From assembly GCF_002951615.1 (NCBI RefSeq), contig NZ_CP019062.1, positions 3,100,001 to 3,164,000 of the forward strand: a stretch of 64,000 bases of DNA, in the 5' to 3' direction. The position numbers and the translations under genes are program-made. This document shows, piece by piece, positions 54,274 to 64,000 of this stretch (positions are counted from its first letter, which is position 1; every line of letters starts with the position of its first letter). Under the pieces are notes generated by a model. The model was not told the DNA's origin and did not search any database. It saw only the letters and a program-made list of their open reading frames with translations. The stretch is from Rahnella sikkimica (lineage in GTDB: Bacteria > Pseudomonadota > Gammaproteobacteria > Enterobacterales > Enterobacteriaceae).

Positions 54274-54939
54274 ATGGACTATCGCGACCAACCTCTTGGC
54301 GCTCTGGCCGTTGCCATTCCGCGCGCAACCCGTCTTTTTCGTCAGTACGATCTGGATTTCTGCTGCGGTGGCAAACAAACGCTTCTGCGCGCCGTGACCA
54401 AAAAAGAGCTGGATATCGACGCAATTGAGCAGCAACTTGCTGAAATTGCACAGCAGCCGGACACTTCCACTGACTGGAAAACCGCACCTCTGGCGGAGAT
54501 CATCGACTTCATTATTCCGCGTTATCACGATCGTCACCGTCAGGATCTGCCTGAGTTGGTGCTAATGGCAGATAAAGTCGAACGCGTTCACGGTGACAAA
54601 CTGCCCTGCCCGCACGGTCTGGCGGTTCAGTTACAACGGATCCTCGACGAACTGACGCAGCATATGATGAAAGAAGAACAGATTCTGTTTCCGATGATCC
54701 GAGGCGGAATGGGCCGTCAGGCCGCCGGGCCGATTTCAGTGATGGAACGTGAGCATGATGATGCGGGCGATATCTTGGAAGAAATCAAACGACTGACCCA
54801 TAACGTGACGCCGCCGGAAGGTGCCTGTGTGACCTGGCGTGCGCTGTATGCCGGCATTAACGAATTCATCACCGACCTGATGGAACATATCCATCTGGAA
54901 AATAACCTGCTGTTCCCGCGGGCATTACGCGGCGAGTAA
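54274..54939 (+). CDS. ytfE: Iron-sulfur cluster repair di-iron protein YtfE (RIC)
   Basis: 221 residues (E. coli 220). The N-terminal ScdA-like domain has the Cys30-Cys31 pair in FCCGGKQT. The hemerythrin-like domain supplies di-iron ligands ([40 protein letters not shown]). It repairs or protects iron-sulfur proteins under nitric-oxide stress. Nitric-oxide control through NsrR is suggested by the upstream site. Confidence 0.96.
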   Translation: MDYRDQPLGALAVAIPRATRLFRQYDLDFCCGGKQTLLRAVTKKELDIDAIEQQLAEIAQQPDTSTDWKTAPLAEIIDFIIPRYHDRHRQDLPELVLMADKVERVHGDKLPCPHGLAVQLQRILDELTQHMMKEEQILFPMIRGGMGRQAAGPISVMEREHDDAGDILEEIKRLTHNVTPPEGACVTWRALYAGINEFITDLMEHIHLENNLLFPRALRGE

Positions 54940-54980
54940 TTCCGCTTTCAGTAAACAGCTGATTCGTAGAATGAAAAGAT

Positions 54981-55005
54981 AAAAAAAGGGCGCAAATGCG
55001 CCCTT
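54981..55005. terminator. Bidirectional terminator between ytfE and fklB
   Basis: A stem AAAGGGCGCA / TGCGCCCTTT with a two-base loop. Seven A precede it (T on the minus strand), favouring fklB termination; the plus side has TTTCG only. Confidence 0.82.
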
Positions 55006-55028
55006 TCGTTTCTGGTTTCCGCGAGGAA

Positions 55029-55649
55029 TTACAGAATTTCTAACAGCTCAACTTCGAAGACCAGCGCGCTGTAAGGAGGGATGGAAGCACCCGCGCCACG
55101 TTCGCCGTAAGCCAGGTTATGAGGGATATACAGCTCCCATTTAGACCCGACTGGCATCAGAGTCAGTGCTTCAATCCAGCCAGCAATCACGCCGTTAACC
55201 GGGAATTCAGCCGGCTCGCCACGCTGCACGGAGCTGTCGAATACCGTACCGTCAATCAGTTTACCGGTGTAGTGAACACGCACGCGGTCCTGACGGCCCG
55301 GGATCGTGCCTTCGCCCTGAGTAATCACAGAGAATTGCAGACCGGATTCGGTGCTGCTTACGCCTTCGCGCTGTGCATTTGCAGCCAGGAACTCCTGACC
55401 CTGAACGGCCAGAGCTTCCTGACGTTCACGACGAACAGCATCAGCACGTTCGTGGACTTCACGCAGTGCGCGGTGAACCACATCAACAGGAACGGCTGGC
55501 GTATTCCCTTCCAGCGCGTCACGTAAGCCTGCCAGCAGTGCGTCAGGCTCTAAGCCCTGCAAACCTGATTCCTGCAACTGTTGACCGACCTGCAGGCCGA
55601 TACCGTAACTTGCCTGCGCTTCTACGCTGTCAAATGAAGGGGTAGTCAT
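55029..55649 (-). CDS. fklB: FKBP-type peptidyl-prolyl isomerase FklB (FKBP22)
   Basis: 206 residues, the E. coli length. The N-terminal dimerisation helices ([12 protein letters not shown]) and C-terminal FKBP domain ([49 protein letters not shown]) are intact. There is no signal peptide, so it is cytoplasmic. It is divergent from ytfB across 255 bases. Confidence 0.97.
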   Translation of the reverse strand: MTTPSFDSVEAQASYGIGLQVGQQLQESGLQGLEPDALLAGLRDALEGNTPAVPVDVVHRALREVHERADAVRRERQEALAVQGQEFLAANAQREGVSSTESGLQFSVITQGEGTIPGRQDRVRVHYTGKLIDGTVFDSSVQRGEPAEFPVNGVIAGWIEALTLMPVGSKWELYIPHNLAYGERGAGASIPPYSALVFEVELLEIL

Positions 55650-55904
55650 GAATTTTCCTTAGCTCTTAAAAATGTCGAACGCGCAGCATAGCAGCGCAAG
55701 GCTTTTGGGTAAAATTCTCTGTGAGGCAACTTGACGCCTGACGCAGTTCCTTCCACTTTTCGATAAATTTTTCGTATTTGCCGCTATTTAACACATCGTT
55801 TGGGTGATATTTATGCTTTGCCCCTTTCCGCATCAAGCAGTTAAACGGCTATACTAGGCAGCAACAGGCAGTCGAAATTGTGACAGTGAAAAAGAGAGGT
55901 TGTC

Positions 55905-56612
55905 ATGGGCAGAATCCCGCCCAGGAGAAGGAAAGCCGTCCGTATTTATCAACCCATGTTGAGATCCTGGATTGCCATTATGAAAAGGCCGATGCAAGAC
56001 ACGACAGCGCAAACTGAAAACGAAGAGGAAGAAAACGCCGGGCAAACCGGTCGAGCTTCTTCTGCTGTGACGAAAAGCAAAACGCTGCTGAGCAAAATCT
56101 GGCATATGAGCGACGATTTCCACTGGATGTCGCCTCTGCCATACACGCATCGTCGTGGCATCATTATCAGTGTGCTGGTGATCCTTCTGGCACTACTTTG
56201 GCCTTACACGCCGGAAAATACTTACGCGCCTTCACAACCGCAACAACCGACCAGCATTCCAATGCAGGCTGATTTGCGTAACGATCAGGGCCGTACCACG
56301 CAGATGGCGGAACCGGATCCGGTACAGCCGCAGGTGAACGACAGCGCAGGTACCTGGCGCAATTATCAGGTTCAGTCCGGTCAGACGCTGGCTCAGCTGT
56401 TCCGCGACAATAATATGGCCGTGAATGATGTGTTTGCGATGGCGCGCGTTGAGGGCGCTGATAAGCCGCTGAGCACGCTCAAAACGGGCCAGCAGGTGAA
56501 GATTCAGCGTGATGCGCAGGGTGTGGTCACGGCGTTACAGGTGACGACGGAGCAAAATGTGACGGTGACGTTTACACGTCAGCCGGATGGCAGTTTCCAG
56601 CGCGGAAACTGA
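55905..56612 (+). CDS. ytfB: OapA-family cell-envelope protein YtfB
   Basis: 235 residues (E. coli 212) from ATG at 55905, which has GAGG upstream; later in-frame ATGs exist. The N-terminal cytoplasmic part is basic, then acidic (ENEEEENAG). HRRGIII starts one membrane helix (about 84-101). A Pro/Gln-rich periplasmic linker follows, then the OapA/LysM-like domain (YQVQSGQTLAQLFRDNNM, VKIQRDAQGVV). E. coli YtfB localises to the division septum and binds glycans. Confidence 0.9.
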   Translation: MGRIPPRRRKAVRIYQPMLRSWIAIMKRPMQDTTAQTENEEEENAGQTGRASSAVTKSKTLLSKIWHMSDDFHWMSPLPYTHRRGIIISVLVILLALLWPYTPENTYAPSQPQQPTSIPMQADLRNDQGRTTQMAEPDPVQPQVNDSAGTWRNYQVQSGQTLAQLFRDNNMAVNDVFAMARVEGADKPLSTLKTGQQVKIQRDAQGVVTALQVTTEQNVTVTFTRQPDGSFQRGN

Positions 56613-56673
56613 TCGTCAAAAAACTGCGCCTTCTTATTTCTCCCTGGATGAAAATTCCCGGACGCAGAAAAGC

Positions 56674-56699
56674 AAAACGCCGGCACAAGGCCGGCGTTT
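56674..56699. terminator. Bidirectional terminator between ytfB and rplI
   Basis: A 10-bp stem AAACGCCGGC / GCCGGCGTTT with a five-base loop between convergent genes. The minus-strand exit reads TTTTGCTTTT. Confidence 0.82.
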
Positions 56700-56720
56700 C
56701 ACTGGTTTACATCCGCGTTA

Positions 56721-57173
56721 TTACGCTTCAGCAACCACGATCACGTTCAGTTTAGCGAACACATCGCTGTGTACCTGGAATTCCACTTCGTGGTCACCAG
56801 TAGTACGCAGGACGCCATTCGGCAAACGAACTTCGCTTTTAGCAACTTCAACACCAGCAGCAGTTACTGCATCAGCGATATCGCGAGTACCGATAGAGCC
56901 GAACAGTTTGCCTTCGTCGCCTGATTTAGACGCGATGGTTACTGAACCCAGTTCGTTGATTTTAGTTGCGCGAGCTTCAGCAGCAGACAGAACGTCAGCT
57001 AATTTAGCTTCCAGCTCTGCACGGCGTGCTTCGAAAAATTCAACGTTTTTCTTGGTAGCAGGAACAGCTTTGCCCTGTGGTACCAGGAAGTTACGAGCGT
57101 AGCCCGCTTTAACGTTAACTTGATCACCCAGGCTGCCCAGGTTTGCTACTTTATCAAGCAGAATAACTTGCAT
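56721..57173 (-). CDS. rplI: 50S ribosomal protein L9
   Basis: 150 residues (E. coli 149), starting [19 protein letters not shown]. The N-domain, connecting helix (about 40-75) and C-domain are typical. L9 is a bridge protein at the base of the L1 stalk that affects frame maintenance. It is last in the rpsF-priB-rpsR-rplI operon, 39 bases after rpsR. Confidence 0.98.
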   Translation of the reverse strand: MQVILLDKVANLGSLGDQVNVKAGYARNFLVPQGKAVPATKKNVEFFEARRAELEAKLADVLSAAEARATKINELGSVTIASKSGDEGKLFGSIGTRDIADAVTAAGVEVAKSEVRLPNGVLRTTGDHEVEFQVHSDVFAKLNVIVVAEA

Positions 57174-57212
57174 TACCTAATCCTCTCAGAGTCGTTAATT
57201 GACAGTTGCCGA

Positions 57213-57762
<550 letters not shown>

Positions 57763-57767
57763 GGCAA

Positions 57768-58178
<411 letters not shown>

Positions 58179-58311
58179 TTATTCAGCCTCCTGTCAGGGT
58201 CAACCGCGGCCCATGGAAGCAAGGAACGTGTTTGTTGTGCGGTCGAAAAAATGACGCGCAATTATATGTACAGCCTGTGGGAAACTCAAGGAGAAAGGTA
58301 GATTAATTTCT

Positions 58312-59061
58312 CTACAACTTTGCGGCGAAGAATGCCGTGCTTTCCGCCAGCGCGTTAACCGACACTTTATGCTTCGCATCGGCTTCAGAAATGAACGTCA
58401 GGTTCGCGTCTGCGTCATTATCCGCGAGCTCCTGCCGCAGGCGCTGACTTTCGCCGAACGGGACGACATCATCCTGTTCGCCATGCCAGACAAACAAAGG
58501 TTTTCCGGCAATTAAAGCCGCTTTCCCGCTGACATCCAGGCTCAATAACGGTGCAAATTCACGTTCAAACGCGTCGCGTTGCGCGGAGTCTTGCGTGTCG
58601 TAAGCCGCAAAAAGATGGTGCGATAACGGTGAAAAATAGCCGGAGCCCATCAGATTCGCCGCCACTTTCACCCACGGAAATTTTACCAGCGCGGCCATCG
58701 TCGTCATTCCACCCATCGACACACCACCGACGCCGAGTCTTTCCGGGTCAGCCAGACCTTTGCCGACAAAGTGATCTTTCAGCACCGGTAACTCGTCGAC
58801 GTTGCCCTGCAAAATGCCCCAGAAATTCGCCAGCAACCGGGCTTCATCGCCATCTGCGCGCGCACCATGAAGCCGGGCATCAGGCAAGATAACGCGAAAT
58901 CCGGCCTTCGCCAGCGTGTAGCCAAAATAGGAGTAAATTTCTTTCGACGACGTAAAGCCGTGATAGAAAAATATCGTCGGGAGTTGCTGCTGATATTGTC
59001 CAGCAGGAACAGCATGAATCACCTGGATCCCTTCAATATTTTCTTCGTACATCTCAACCAT
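58312..59061 (-). CDS. yjfP: Alpha/beta-hydrolase (esterase) YjfP
   Basis: 249 residues, the E. coli YjfP length. The nucleophile Ser115 is in GGVSMGG; the acid is probably in HGEQDDVVP and the His in DAKHKVS. The oxyanion-side motif FYHGFTSS is at about 32-39. E. coli YjfP has carboxylesterase activity on short esters. ATG at 59061 has GGGAG upstream. It lies between rpsF and a chemoreceptor. Confidence 0.93.
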   Translation of the reverse strand: MVEMYEENIEGIQVIHAVPAGQYQQQLPTIFFYHGFTSSKEIYSYFGYTLAKAGFRVILPDARLHGARADGDEARLLANFWGILQGNVDELPVLKDHFVGKGLADPERLGVGGVSMGGMTTMAALVKFPWVKVAANLMGSGYFSPLSHHLFAAYDTQDSAQRDAFEREFAPLLSLDVSGKAALIAGKPLFVWHGEQDDVVPFGESQRLRQELADNDADANLTFISEADAKHKVSVNALAESTAFFAAKL

Positions 59062-59238
59062 CTGATACTCCCTTTACGCCTTCTGGCAAACGAGTTTAGC
59101 TTCAGTCTGTTTTTCATTTTACCGGCCTGCCACTGAGCGACCACAACCTTTTTCGCATGATTTATAACCATTTACTGAAGTGAAACTAAAATCAGTCATT
59201 TCCACCTAATTCAAATTCACATTTTTTGAATAACTTCA

Positions 59239-59252
59239 TTGATTCAGATCAA
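59239..59252 (+). promoter_or_regulatory. FNR box upstream of the Cache chemoreceptor
   Basis: TTGAT-tcag-ATCAA is a perfect match to the FNR consensus TTGAT-N4-ATCAA. Its centre is about 97 bases before the chemoreceptor ATG and about 185 from yjfP, within the 281-base divergent gap. It predicts oxygen-dependent control, most likely of the chemoreceptor. Confidence 0.65.
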
Positions 59253-59342
59253 TTTTTAATGAAATAACTGGTTACATTTGATCATTAATCCTTTCCTGTT
59301 TGCCGCCGTTAGTGCGCTTACATAAGCAAACGGAAAAACCCC

Positions 59343-61292
59343 ATGAATACGGCATCAAAACGTGTATTTCGCCGCTGGAGCATAGGCGCAAAACTGGCCA
59401 GTATTGCTTCACTGCTGGTCGGCACCCTGTTTATTATTTTCACTTTGTCTCTGACGCATTCTGCCGGGCGACAGGTTAATGCGCTGGCCGTTAACGCCAT
59501 TTCAGAACAGGTGACCGGCGTCGTTGACATGATTGAGATGTATAACGCCAGCCTGAATGCCGAAGTTGACAGCTACACGCGTTTATTCAGCCATTTCCTG
59601 CCAGAGAATTTCGAACTCGATACCGCCAGCCCGGTGAGGGTCGGCAGTGAGTCTGCGCCGGTGATTAAAGCCGGCGGGAATCCCCTGAATCTGGATACGC
59701 GGATCCCCGATGATTTTCTGGCGCGCACCGGGGCGATTTCTACTGTTTTTGCCCGCCGTGGCGACGACTTTATCCGCGTGACGACTTCGCTGAAAAAGCA
59801 GGATGGCACCCGTGCTATCGGGACGTTGCTCGACAACACCAGCCCGGCGTATGCAAAAATTATGGCCGGACAATCCTTTAGCGGCCTCGCGACGTTATTT
59901 GGCAAGAAATACATCACCAAATATCAGCCGGTACGCGACGCACAAGGTAGCGTGATTGGCATTCTGTTTGTCGGTGTGGATATCACGCAGGAATACGCGG
60001 ATATGCGCTCCAAAATTTTATCCAAGCGCATCGGGGAGAAAGGTTATTTCTTTGTGCTCAACAGCGCGCCGGGGAATGATCTCGGCAAGTATCTGGTGCA
60101 TTCCACGGATGAAGGCAAAACTCCGGCGTGGCCGGACGGTGAGTTGCAGCAGGTGATGTCGCAACCGCATGGCGAACGCGAGTACACCGATCCGGCCAGC
60201 CAGCATCAGCAATTTATTGTCTATGCGAATGTCCCCGCGTGGCATTGGGTGGTTGTGGGCAGTACCGACAAAGACAGCCTGATGGAACAGGTCAACAGCA
60301 CGCGGAATCGCTTCCTGATGATCAGCCTGCTGGCGCTGGCGTTGTTCGCGGCGCTCTTTATGGGGCTGACGCGAAAACTGGTCAGCCGCCCGCTCAGCGA
60401 CGTTGTGCTGATTGCCCAGCAATATGCCAGCGGTGATTTGCGGGCCCGCGCGCAGACGCAGCGCGTCGATGAGATAGGTTCCCTGATGCACGCCATCGAC
60501 GGGATCGGTCACGGTCTGGAAAAAATTGTCGGCGAAGTGCGTCAGGTGTCTTCCGAAATCATGGCAAATACCCACGGACTGGCGCACGACAGCGATCAAA
60601 TAAACCGGCAGATTGGCACGCAGGCGAGCAGTCTGGAAGAAACCTCGGCCAGCATGGAGCAAATCACCGCCACCGTACAGAACACCGCGGACAACGCCAC
60701 GCAGGCAACGCGGCTGGTGCAGCAAACCGATAAAGCCGCCACGGTCGGCGCGGATGCGGTAAATCAATCCGTCGAAAGCATGGAAGCTATCAAGCATGCC
60801 TCAACGCGCATCGCGGATATCACCACGGTCATCGAAGGCATCGCCTTCCAGACCAACATTCTGGCGCTGAACGCCGCCGTGGAAGCCGCCAGAGCCGGTG
60901 AACACGGGCGCGGATTTGCGGTGGTCGCTGCCGAAGTCCGGGCGCTGGCACAACGCAGTTCGAATGCGGTGAAAGAGATTGAAAACCTGGTCGCCGATTC
61001 CCTGAGTAAAGTCGAAGACGGCCATCAGAGCGCGGCCAAAACGCAGGCGAATATGAGCGATATTCTTACCGGCATCCGTCAGGTGAAAGTGCTGATGAGC
61101 GACATCGATGTGGCTTCGCACGAGCAGTCTTCGGGGATTTCGCAGGTTAATATAGCCATCATGCAGATTGGTAAAGCGACACAGGAAAACGCCACGCTGG
61201 TGGAAAATTCACGGCAAACCGCGGCGGCGCTCAGCGAACAAGGCCGTCACCTTTCTCAACTGGTGAGCGTGTTTAAAATTTCCGAAAGATAA
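59343..61292 (+). CDS. Methyl-accepting chemotaxis protein with Cache sensor domain
   Basis: 649 residues. The first membrane segment is about 17-40. The long periplasmic region of about 270 residues has a Cache_3/Cache_2 (double-Cache) pattern ([38 protein letters not shown]). The second segment is about 323-345, followed by HAMP. The signalling tip is [32 protein letters not shown]. The C-terminus (VFKISER) lacks a CheR pentapeptide. The ligand is unknown; double-Cache receptors often sense small organic acids or amino compounds. Confidence 0.93.
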   Translation: MNTASKRVFRRWSIGAKLASIASLLVGTLFIIFTLSLTHSAGRQVNALAVNAISEQVTGVVDMIEMYNASLNAEVDSYTRLFSHFLPENFELDTASPVRVGSESAPVIKAGGNPLNLDTRIPDDFLARTGAISTVFARRGDDFIRVTTSLKKQDGTRAIGTLLDNTSPAYAKIMAGQSFSGLATLFGKKYITKYQPVRDAQGSVIGILFVGVDITQEYADMRSKILSKRIGEKGYFFVLNSAPGNDLGKYLVHSTDEGKTPAWPDGELQQVMSQPHGEREYTDPASQHQQFIVYANVPAWHWVVVGSTDKDSLMEQVNSTRNRFLMISLLALALFAALFMGLTRKLVSRPLSDVVLIAQQYASGDLRARAQTQRVDEIGSLMHAIDGIGHGLEKIVGEVRQVSSEIMANTHGLAHDSDQINRQIGTQASSLEETSASMEQITATVQNTADNATQATRLVQQTDKAATVGADAVNQSVESMEAIKHASTRIADITTVIEGIAFQTNILALNAAVEAARAGEHGRGFAVVAAEVRALAQRSSNAVKEIENLVADSLSKVEDGHQSAAKTQANMSDILTGIRQVKVLMSDIDVASHEQSSGISQVNIAIMQIGKATQENATLVENSRQTAAALSEQGRHLSQLVSVFKISER

Positions 61293-61387
61293 GACGTGCG
61301 TCGCGCGGTAATAAACACCGCGCAGACTCGCCAGCACACCGGTGAAAGGGCTACACTCAGACTATCGCCCTTTTACCGGATATCACG

Positions 61388-61699
61388 ATGAAATCCCTCC
61401 GAATCTCCGCCGCACTGATGTTACTGGCTGTTCTCAGCGGTTGCAGCAACATGATGCAGACAACACCCGTTCCACCGCCCGCGCCGACGGCAAAAGCGCA
61501 GGAAATTACCCGCGCCCAGACATCAACGCTGACCAAAATCGGCAGCATTACCGCCGAAGCCATTGGCAGCCCGATGGACGTCGAAGCGGAAATCCGGCGC
61601 AAAGCCAATGCGGCGGGTGCGCATTATTACGTCATCATGTTTAACAGCGAAACCATTGTGCCCGGCCGCTGGTACTCTCAGGCGACGCTTTACCGCTAA
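61388..61699 (+). CDS. bsmA: Biofilm peroxide resistance lipoprotein BsmA (DUF1471)
   Basis: 103 residues. A signal peptide with lipobox LSGC (Cys19) is followed by a Pro-rich spacer (TPVPPPAPTAKA) and the DUF1471 domain (KIGSITAEAIGSPMDVEAEIRRKANAAGAHYY). E. coli BsmA (YjfO) contributes to peroxide stress resistance in biofilms. The gene ends directly against the aidB stop codon. A longer frame from 61342 is not this reading frame. Confidence 0.92.
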   Translation: MKSLRISAALMLLAVLSGCSNMMQTTPVPPPAPTAKAQEITRAQTSTLTKIGSITAEAIGSPMDVEAEIRRKANAAGAHYYVIMFNSETIVPGRWYSQATLYR

Positions 61700-63331
61700 T
61701 CATTCAGCGCCGATCGCACGGTTGATCAGTAACTGACACAGACGCTCAGGCAGCAGTGTTTCCCCGCGCGGATCCAACACCATCCGGCACCACGCGTCGG
61801 CCATGGGCGGCGAAGCGAATTCCAGCATCTGCGTGGCCGCCAGCAGGTTAAACAATTGCCCGGTTAGCCAGCGCCCCTGCGCTTCTTGCGGTGAACGCAG
61901 CCGTTGCAGGAACTGGCGTGAAGCACGGTCAAAAATCCGGTTTTGCCCGCGCACCTGATGCAGCAGATGTTGCAGCATTTCTCCGCTGGCGGGCAGCTTT
62001 TTGAGGGTTCTCAGCACGTCGAGGCACATCACGTTCCCGGAACCTTCCCAGATGCTGTTCACCGGCATTTCGCGATACAAACGCGGCAGTTCGCTGTCTT
62101 CGCAGTACCCGATCCCGCCTAATACTTCCATCGCTTCCGCCACAAAAGGCATGCCCTGACGACAGACTTCAAACTTGGCGGCGGGCGTCAGCAGGCGGCA
62201 CAAAATCTGTTCAGCCGGATTATCGCGGGCACCGGTCGCAGCGCCCAGACGCATCAGCAGCATCGTTTGCCCTTCCAGATGCATGGCCATCCGGCTCAGG
62301 GTCTGGCGCATCAGCGGTTGTTCAATCAGCGGCTTACCGAAAACCTGCCGCTGGAAGGCGTGATACAACGCCACGGATAAAGCCCGGCGCATCATGGCGT
62401 GGCTGCCCAGCGCACAGTCAGAACGCGTATGTCCGCCCATCTTCAGGATATGGCGTATACCTTCGCCCTCTTCGCCCAACAGCCATCCCGTCGCATCCTG
62501 AAACTCCACTTCGCTGCTGGCATTCGAGCGGTTACCAAGTTTGTCTTTCAGGCGTTCAATGCGGATGGCATTGCGTGAACCGTCCGGCAGAACTCTTGGT
62601 AAAAAGAAGCAGGAAAGCCCGCCGTCGGCCTGCGCCAGCACCAGATGTGCATCGCTTTGCGGCACCGAGAAAAACCACTTGTGGCCGGTCAGATGGTACG
62701 GTTTTCCACTGCCACGGCCTTCCAGCGCAACCGCCCGCGTGGTGTTGCTGAGCACATCAGAACCGCCCTGTTTCTCGGTCATGCCCATGCCGATCAGCAC
62801 ACCTTTCTTCTGATCGCCGGGCTGCAAATGTGGATCATAGCGGTCAGATAACAGCGGTTTGAGCCAGCTGCGAAATTCCGCAGGCAGGTATTGTTGTAAA
62901 AGGGGAATCGAGCCGAAAGTCATCGTCACCGGGCAAAGCGTTCCAGCCTCGACCTGCGCATGCAGGATGAAACGCGCCGCCCGCGCCACGGAGGAGCCGA
63001 TACGCGCATCCTCCTGCCACGGCAAATTATGCACGCGGTTAGCAATCAGCCCCTGCATAAGCAAATGCCAGGCCGGGTGAAAGCGGACATCGTCAAGCCG
63101 TTCGCCGGTGGTGTCATAGCGCAGAAGATCGGGCGGATTCGCATTCGCCAACCGTCCGAGCTCCAGCGATTCGGCGGAGCCCAGCTGTTGCCCTAAAGAA
63201 GCCAGCACGTCATTGTCCCAACCCGCCTGCTGACGTGAAACGGCTTCACGCAGCGGCGTATCGGAGAGGAATAAATTGCTGTTACTCAGCGGCTTGGGTT
63301 GATTGAAAACCCGATGTGTTTCCCAGTTCAT
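61700..63331 (-). CDS. aidB: AidB, acyl-CoA dehydrogenase-like DNA-alkylation response protein
   Basis: 543 residues from MNWETHRVFNQP at 63331 (GGGAG upstream; E. coli 541); 24 extra in-frame codons to 63403 are not needed. Acyl-CoA dehydrogenase motifs include GMGMTEKQGGSD and GHKWFFSVPQSDAH, and MEVLGGIGYCE and the C-terminal DNA-binding domain are present. In E. coli it is Ada-induced and protects DNA during alkylation. It is convergent with bsmA with no spacer, and bsmA, aidB and rlmB lie in the E. coli order. Confidence 0.96.
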   Translation of the reverse strand: MNWETHRVFNQPKPLSNSNLFLSDTPLREAVSRQQAGWDNDVLASLGQQLGSAESLELGRLANANPPDLLRYDTTGERLDDVRFHPAWHLLMQGLIANRVHNLPWQEDARIGSSVARAARFILHAQVEAGTLCPVTMTFGSIPLLQQYLPAEFRSWLKPLLSDRYDPHLQPGDQKKGVLIGMGMTEKQGGSDVLSNTTRAVALEGRGSGKPYHLTGHKWFFSVPQSDAHLVLAQADGGLSCFFLPRVLPDGSRNAIRIERLKDKLGNRSNASSEVEFQDATGWLLGEEGEGIRHILKMGGHTRSDCALGSHAMMRRALSVALYHAFQRQVFGKPLIEQPLMRQTLSRMAMHLEGQTMLLMRLGAATGARDNPAEQILCRLLTPAAKFEVCRQGMPFVAEAMEVLGGIGYCEDSELPRLYREMPVNSIWEGSGNVMCLDVLRTLKKLPASGEMLQHLLHQVRGQNRIFDRASRQFLQRLRSPQEAQGRWLTGQLFNLLAATQMLEFASPPMADAWCRMVLDPRGETLLPERLCQLLINRAIGAE

Positions 63332-63416
63332 CGCCTGCTCCCTTTCAAAAGGATGAGGTATCAGTATGGTAAAAAACGGGGAATTAACAGGCGCGCAGAT
63401 CACAAAGGCAGAAATG

Positions 63417-63444
63417 CAAACGGGAGCCCGAAGGCTCCCGTTTT
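63417..63444 (-). terminator. rlmB terminator
   Basis: A 9-bp stem ACGGGAGCC / GGCTCCCGT with a CGAA loop, 26 bases after the rlmB stop. T-runs are moderate on both sides. Confidence 0.75.
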
Positions 63445-63469
63445 ATGGCATGAAGTCAGAAAACTGAAA

Positions 63470-64000
63470 TCAGCTTTTTTTCAGACCACGCTGGCGTACC
63501 GCTTCGAACAAGCAAACACCGGTCGCGACGGATACGTTCAGGGAAGACACGCTGCCCGCCATCGGAATGCTGATCAGTTCGTCGCAATGTTCGCGGGTCA
63601 GACGGCGCATACCTTCGCCTTCTGCGCCCATCACCAGCGCCATAGGGCCGGTCATTTTGCTCTGGAACAGGTCATGATCCGCTTCGCCCGCCGTGCCGAC
63701 GATCCAGACATTATGTTCCTGCAATACGCGCAAGGTACGCGCCAGATTGGTCACGTTAATCAATGGTACGTTTTCTGCCGCGCCGCTGGCGACTTTTTTG
63801 GCTGTCGCGTTCAGTTTTGCAGAACGGTCACGCGGAACGATAACCGCATGAACACCCGCCGCATCAGCGGTACGTAAACACGCGCCCAGATTGTGCGGGT
63901 CAGTTACGCCATCCAGCACCAGCAGGAACGGGCAATCGAGGCTTTCCAGCAGCGCAGGCAGATCGTTTTCCTGATACTGACGGCCTTCGCGCACGCGGGC
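63470..64000 (-). CDS. rlmB: 23S rRNA Gm2251 methyltransferase RlmB (5' end outside window)
   Basis: The frame is open through the right edge; 176 C-terminal codons are present of about 245. SPOUT motifs are intact: [34 protein letters not shown] and [17 protein letters not shown]. It methylates the ribose of G2251 in the peptidyl-transferase P loop. The internal ATG at 63994 is only the first in-window methionine, not the real start. The N-terminal RNA-binding domain lies beyond the window. Confidence 0.95.
   Translation of the reverse strand, partial: ARVREGRQYQENDLPALLESLDCPFLLVLDGVTDPHNLGACLRTADAAGVHAVIVPRDRSAKLNATAKKVASGAAENVPLINVTNLARTLRVLQEHNVWIVGTAGEADHDLFQSKMTGPMALVMGAEGEGMRRLTREHCDELISIPMAGSVSSLNVSVATGVCLFEAVRQRGLKKS

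Overview
This window is a chromosomal core region of an enterobacterial gammaproteobacterium. The long collinear runs with Escherichia coli (deaD-nlpI-pnp-rpsO-truB-rbfA-infB-nusA-rimP-metY, and ppa-ytfP-tamB-tamA-msrA-ytfL) and protein lengths within a few residues of the E. coli ones place it in the order Enterobacterales. A PmrA/PmrB pair directly behind dacB, tandem yhcN paralogues, and the join of the sfsB block to mdh-argR and of yhcN to mpl-fbp point to a Yersiniaceae-type genome (Serratia, Rahnella, Ewingella or Yersinia relatives) rather than to Escherichia. The genus call is inference from remembered gene order, not from a search. No insertion sequence, CRISPR array, rRNA or intact prophage was found.

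Layout. 1-3.3 kb holds a minus-strand transporter operon of an HlyD-type adaptor and two ABC-2 permeases; the last gene runs off the left edge. 3.6-4.6 kb is the flavin monooxygenase yhbW. 4.7-17.3 kb is the large minus-strand translation and RNA-decay block: tRNA-Leu, tRNA-fMet, rimP-nusA-infB-rbfA-truB-rpsO-pnp-nlpI-yrbN-deaD. 17.3-22.9 kb carries secG, glmM-folP, ftsH and rlmE. 23-27.5 kb carries yhbY, greA, dacB and pmrAB. 27.6-31.6 kb carries obgE, yhbE, rpmA, rplU and the divergent ispB.

31.7-33 kb is the only clearly unusual stretch. A Mu-repressor-like DNA-binding protein and the Ner-like SfsB are divergently transcribed around about 680 AT-rich bases that contain a perfect 20-bp palindrome. 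This resembles the early control region of phage Mu and is the best candidate here for an uncharacterised regulatory module.

33-39 kb holds mdh, argR, two yhcN genes, mpl and fbp. 39-41.5 kb holds a chemoreceptor with a good sigma-28 promoter, then ppa. 41.6-56.6 kb holds ytfP, tamB, tamA, msrA, ytfL, ytfK, ytfJ, cysQ, cpdB, ytfE, fklB and ytfB. 56.7-58.2 kb is the rpsF-priB-rpsR-rplI ribosomal operon. 58.3-64 kb holds yjfP, a Cache-type chemoreceptor preceded by a perfect FNR box, bsmA, aidB and the 3' part of rlmB.

Functionally the window is dominated by translation initiation, ribosome assembly and RNA turnover. Envelope biogenesis follows (FtsH, GlmM, DacB, Mpl, TamAB, NlpI), then stress and redox repair (MsrA, YtfE, AidB, BsmA, YhcN). 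Several regulatory sites can be read from sequence: CRP upstream of mdh, ARG box upstream of argR, NsrR upstream of ytfE, FNR and sigma-28 upstream of the chemoreceptors, attenuator-like leaders of rimP and greA, and the pnp leader hairpin.
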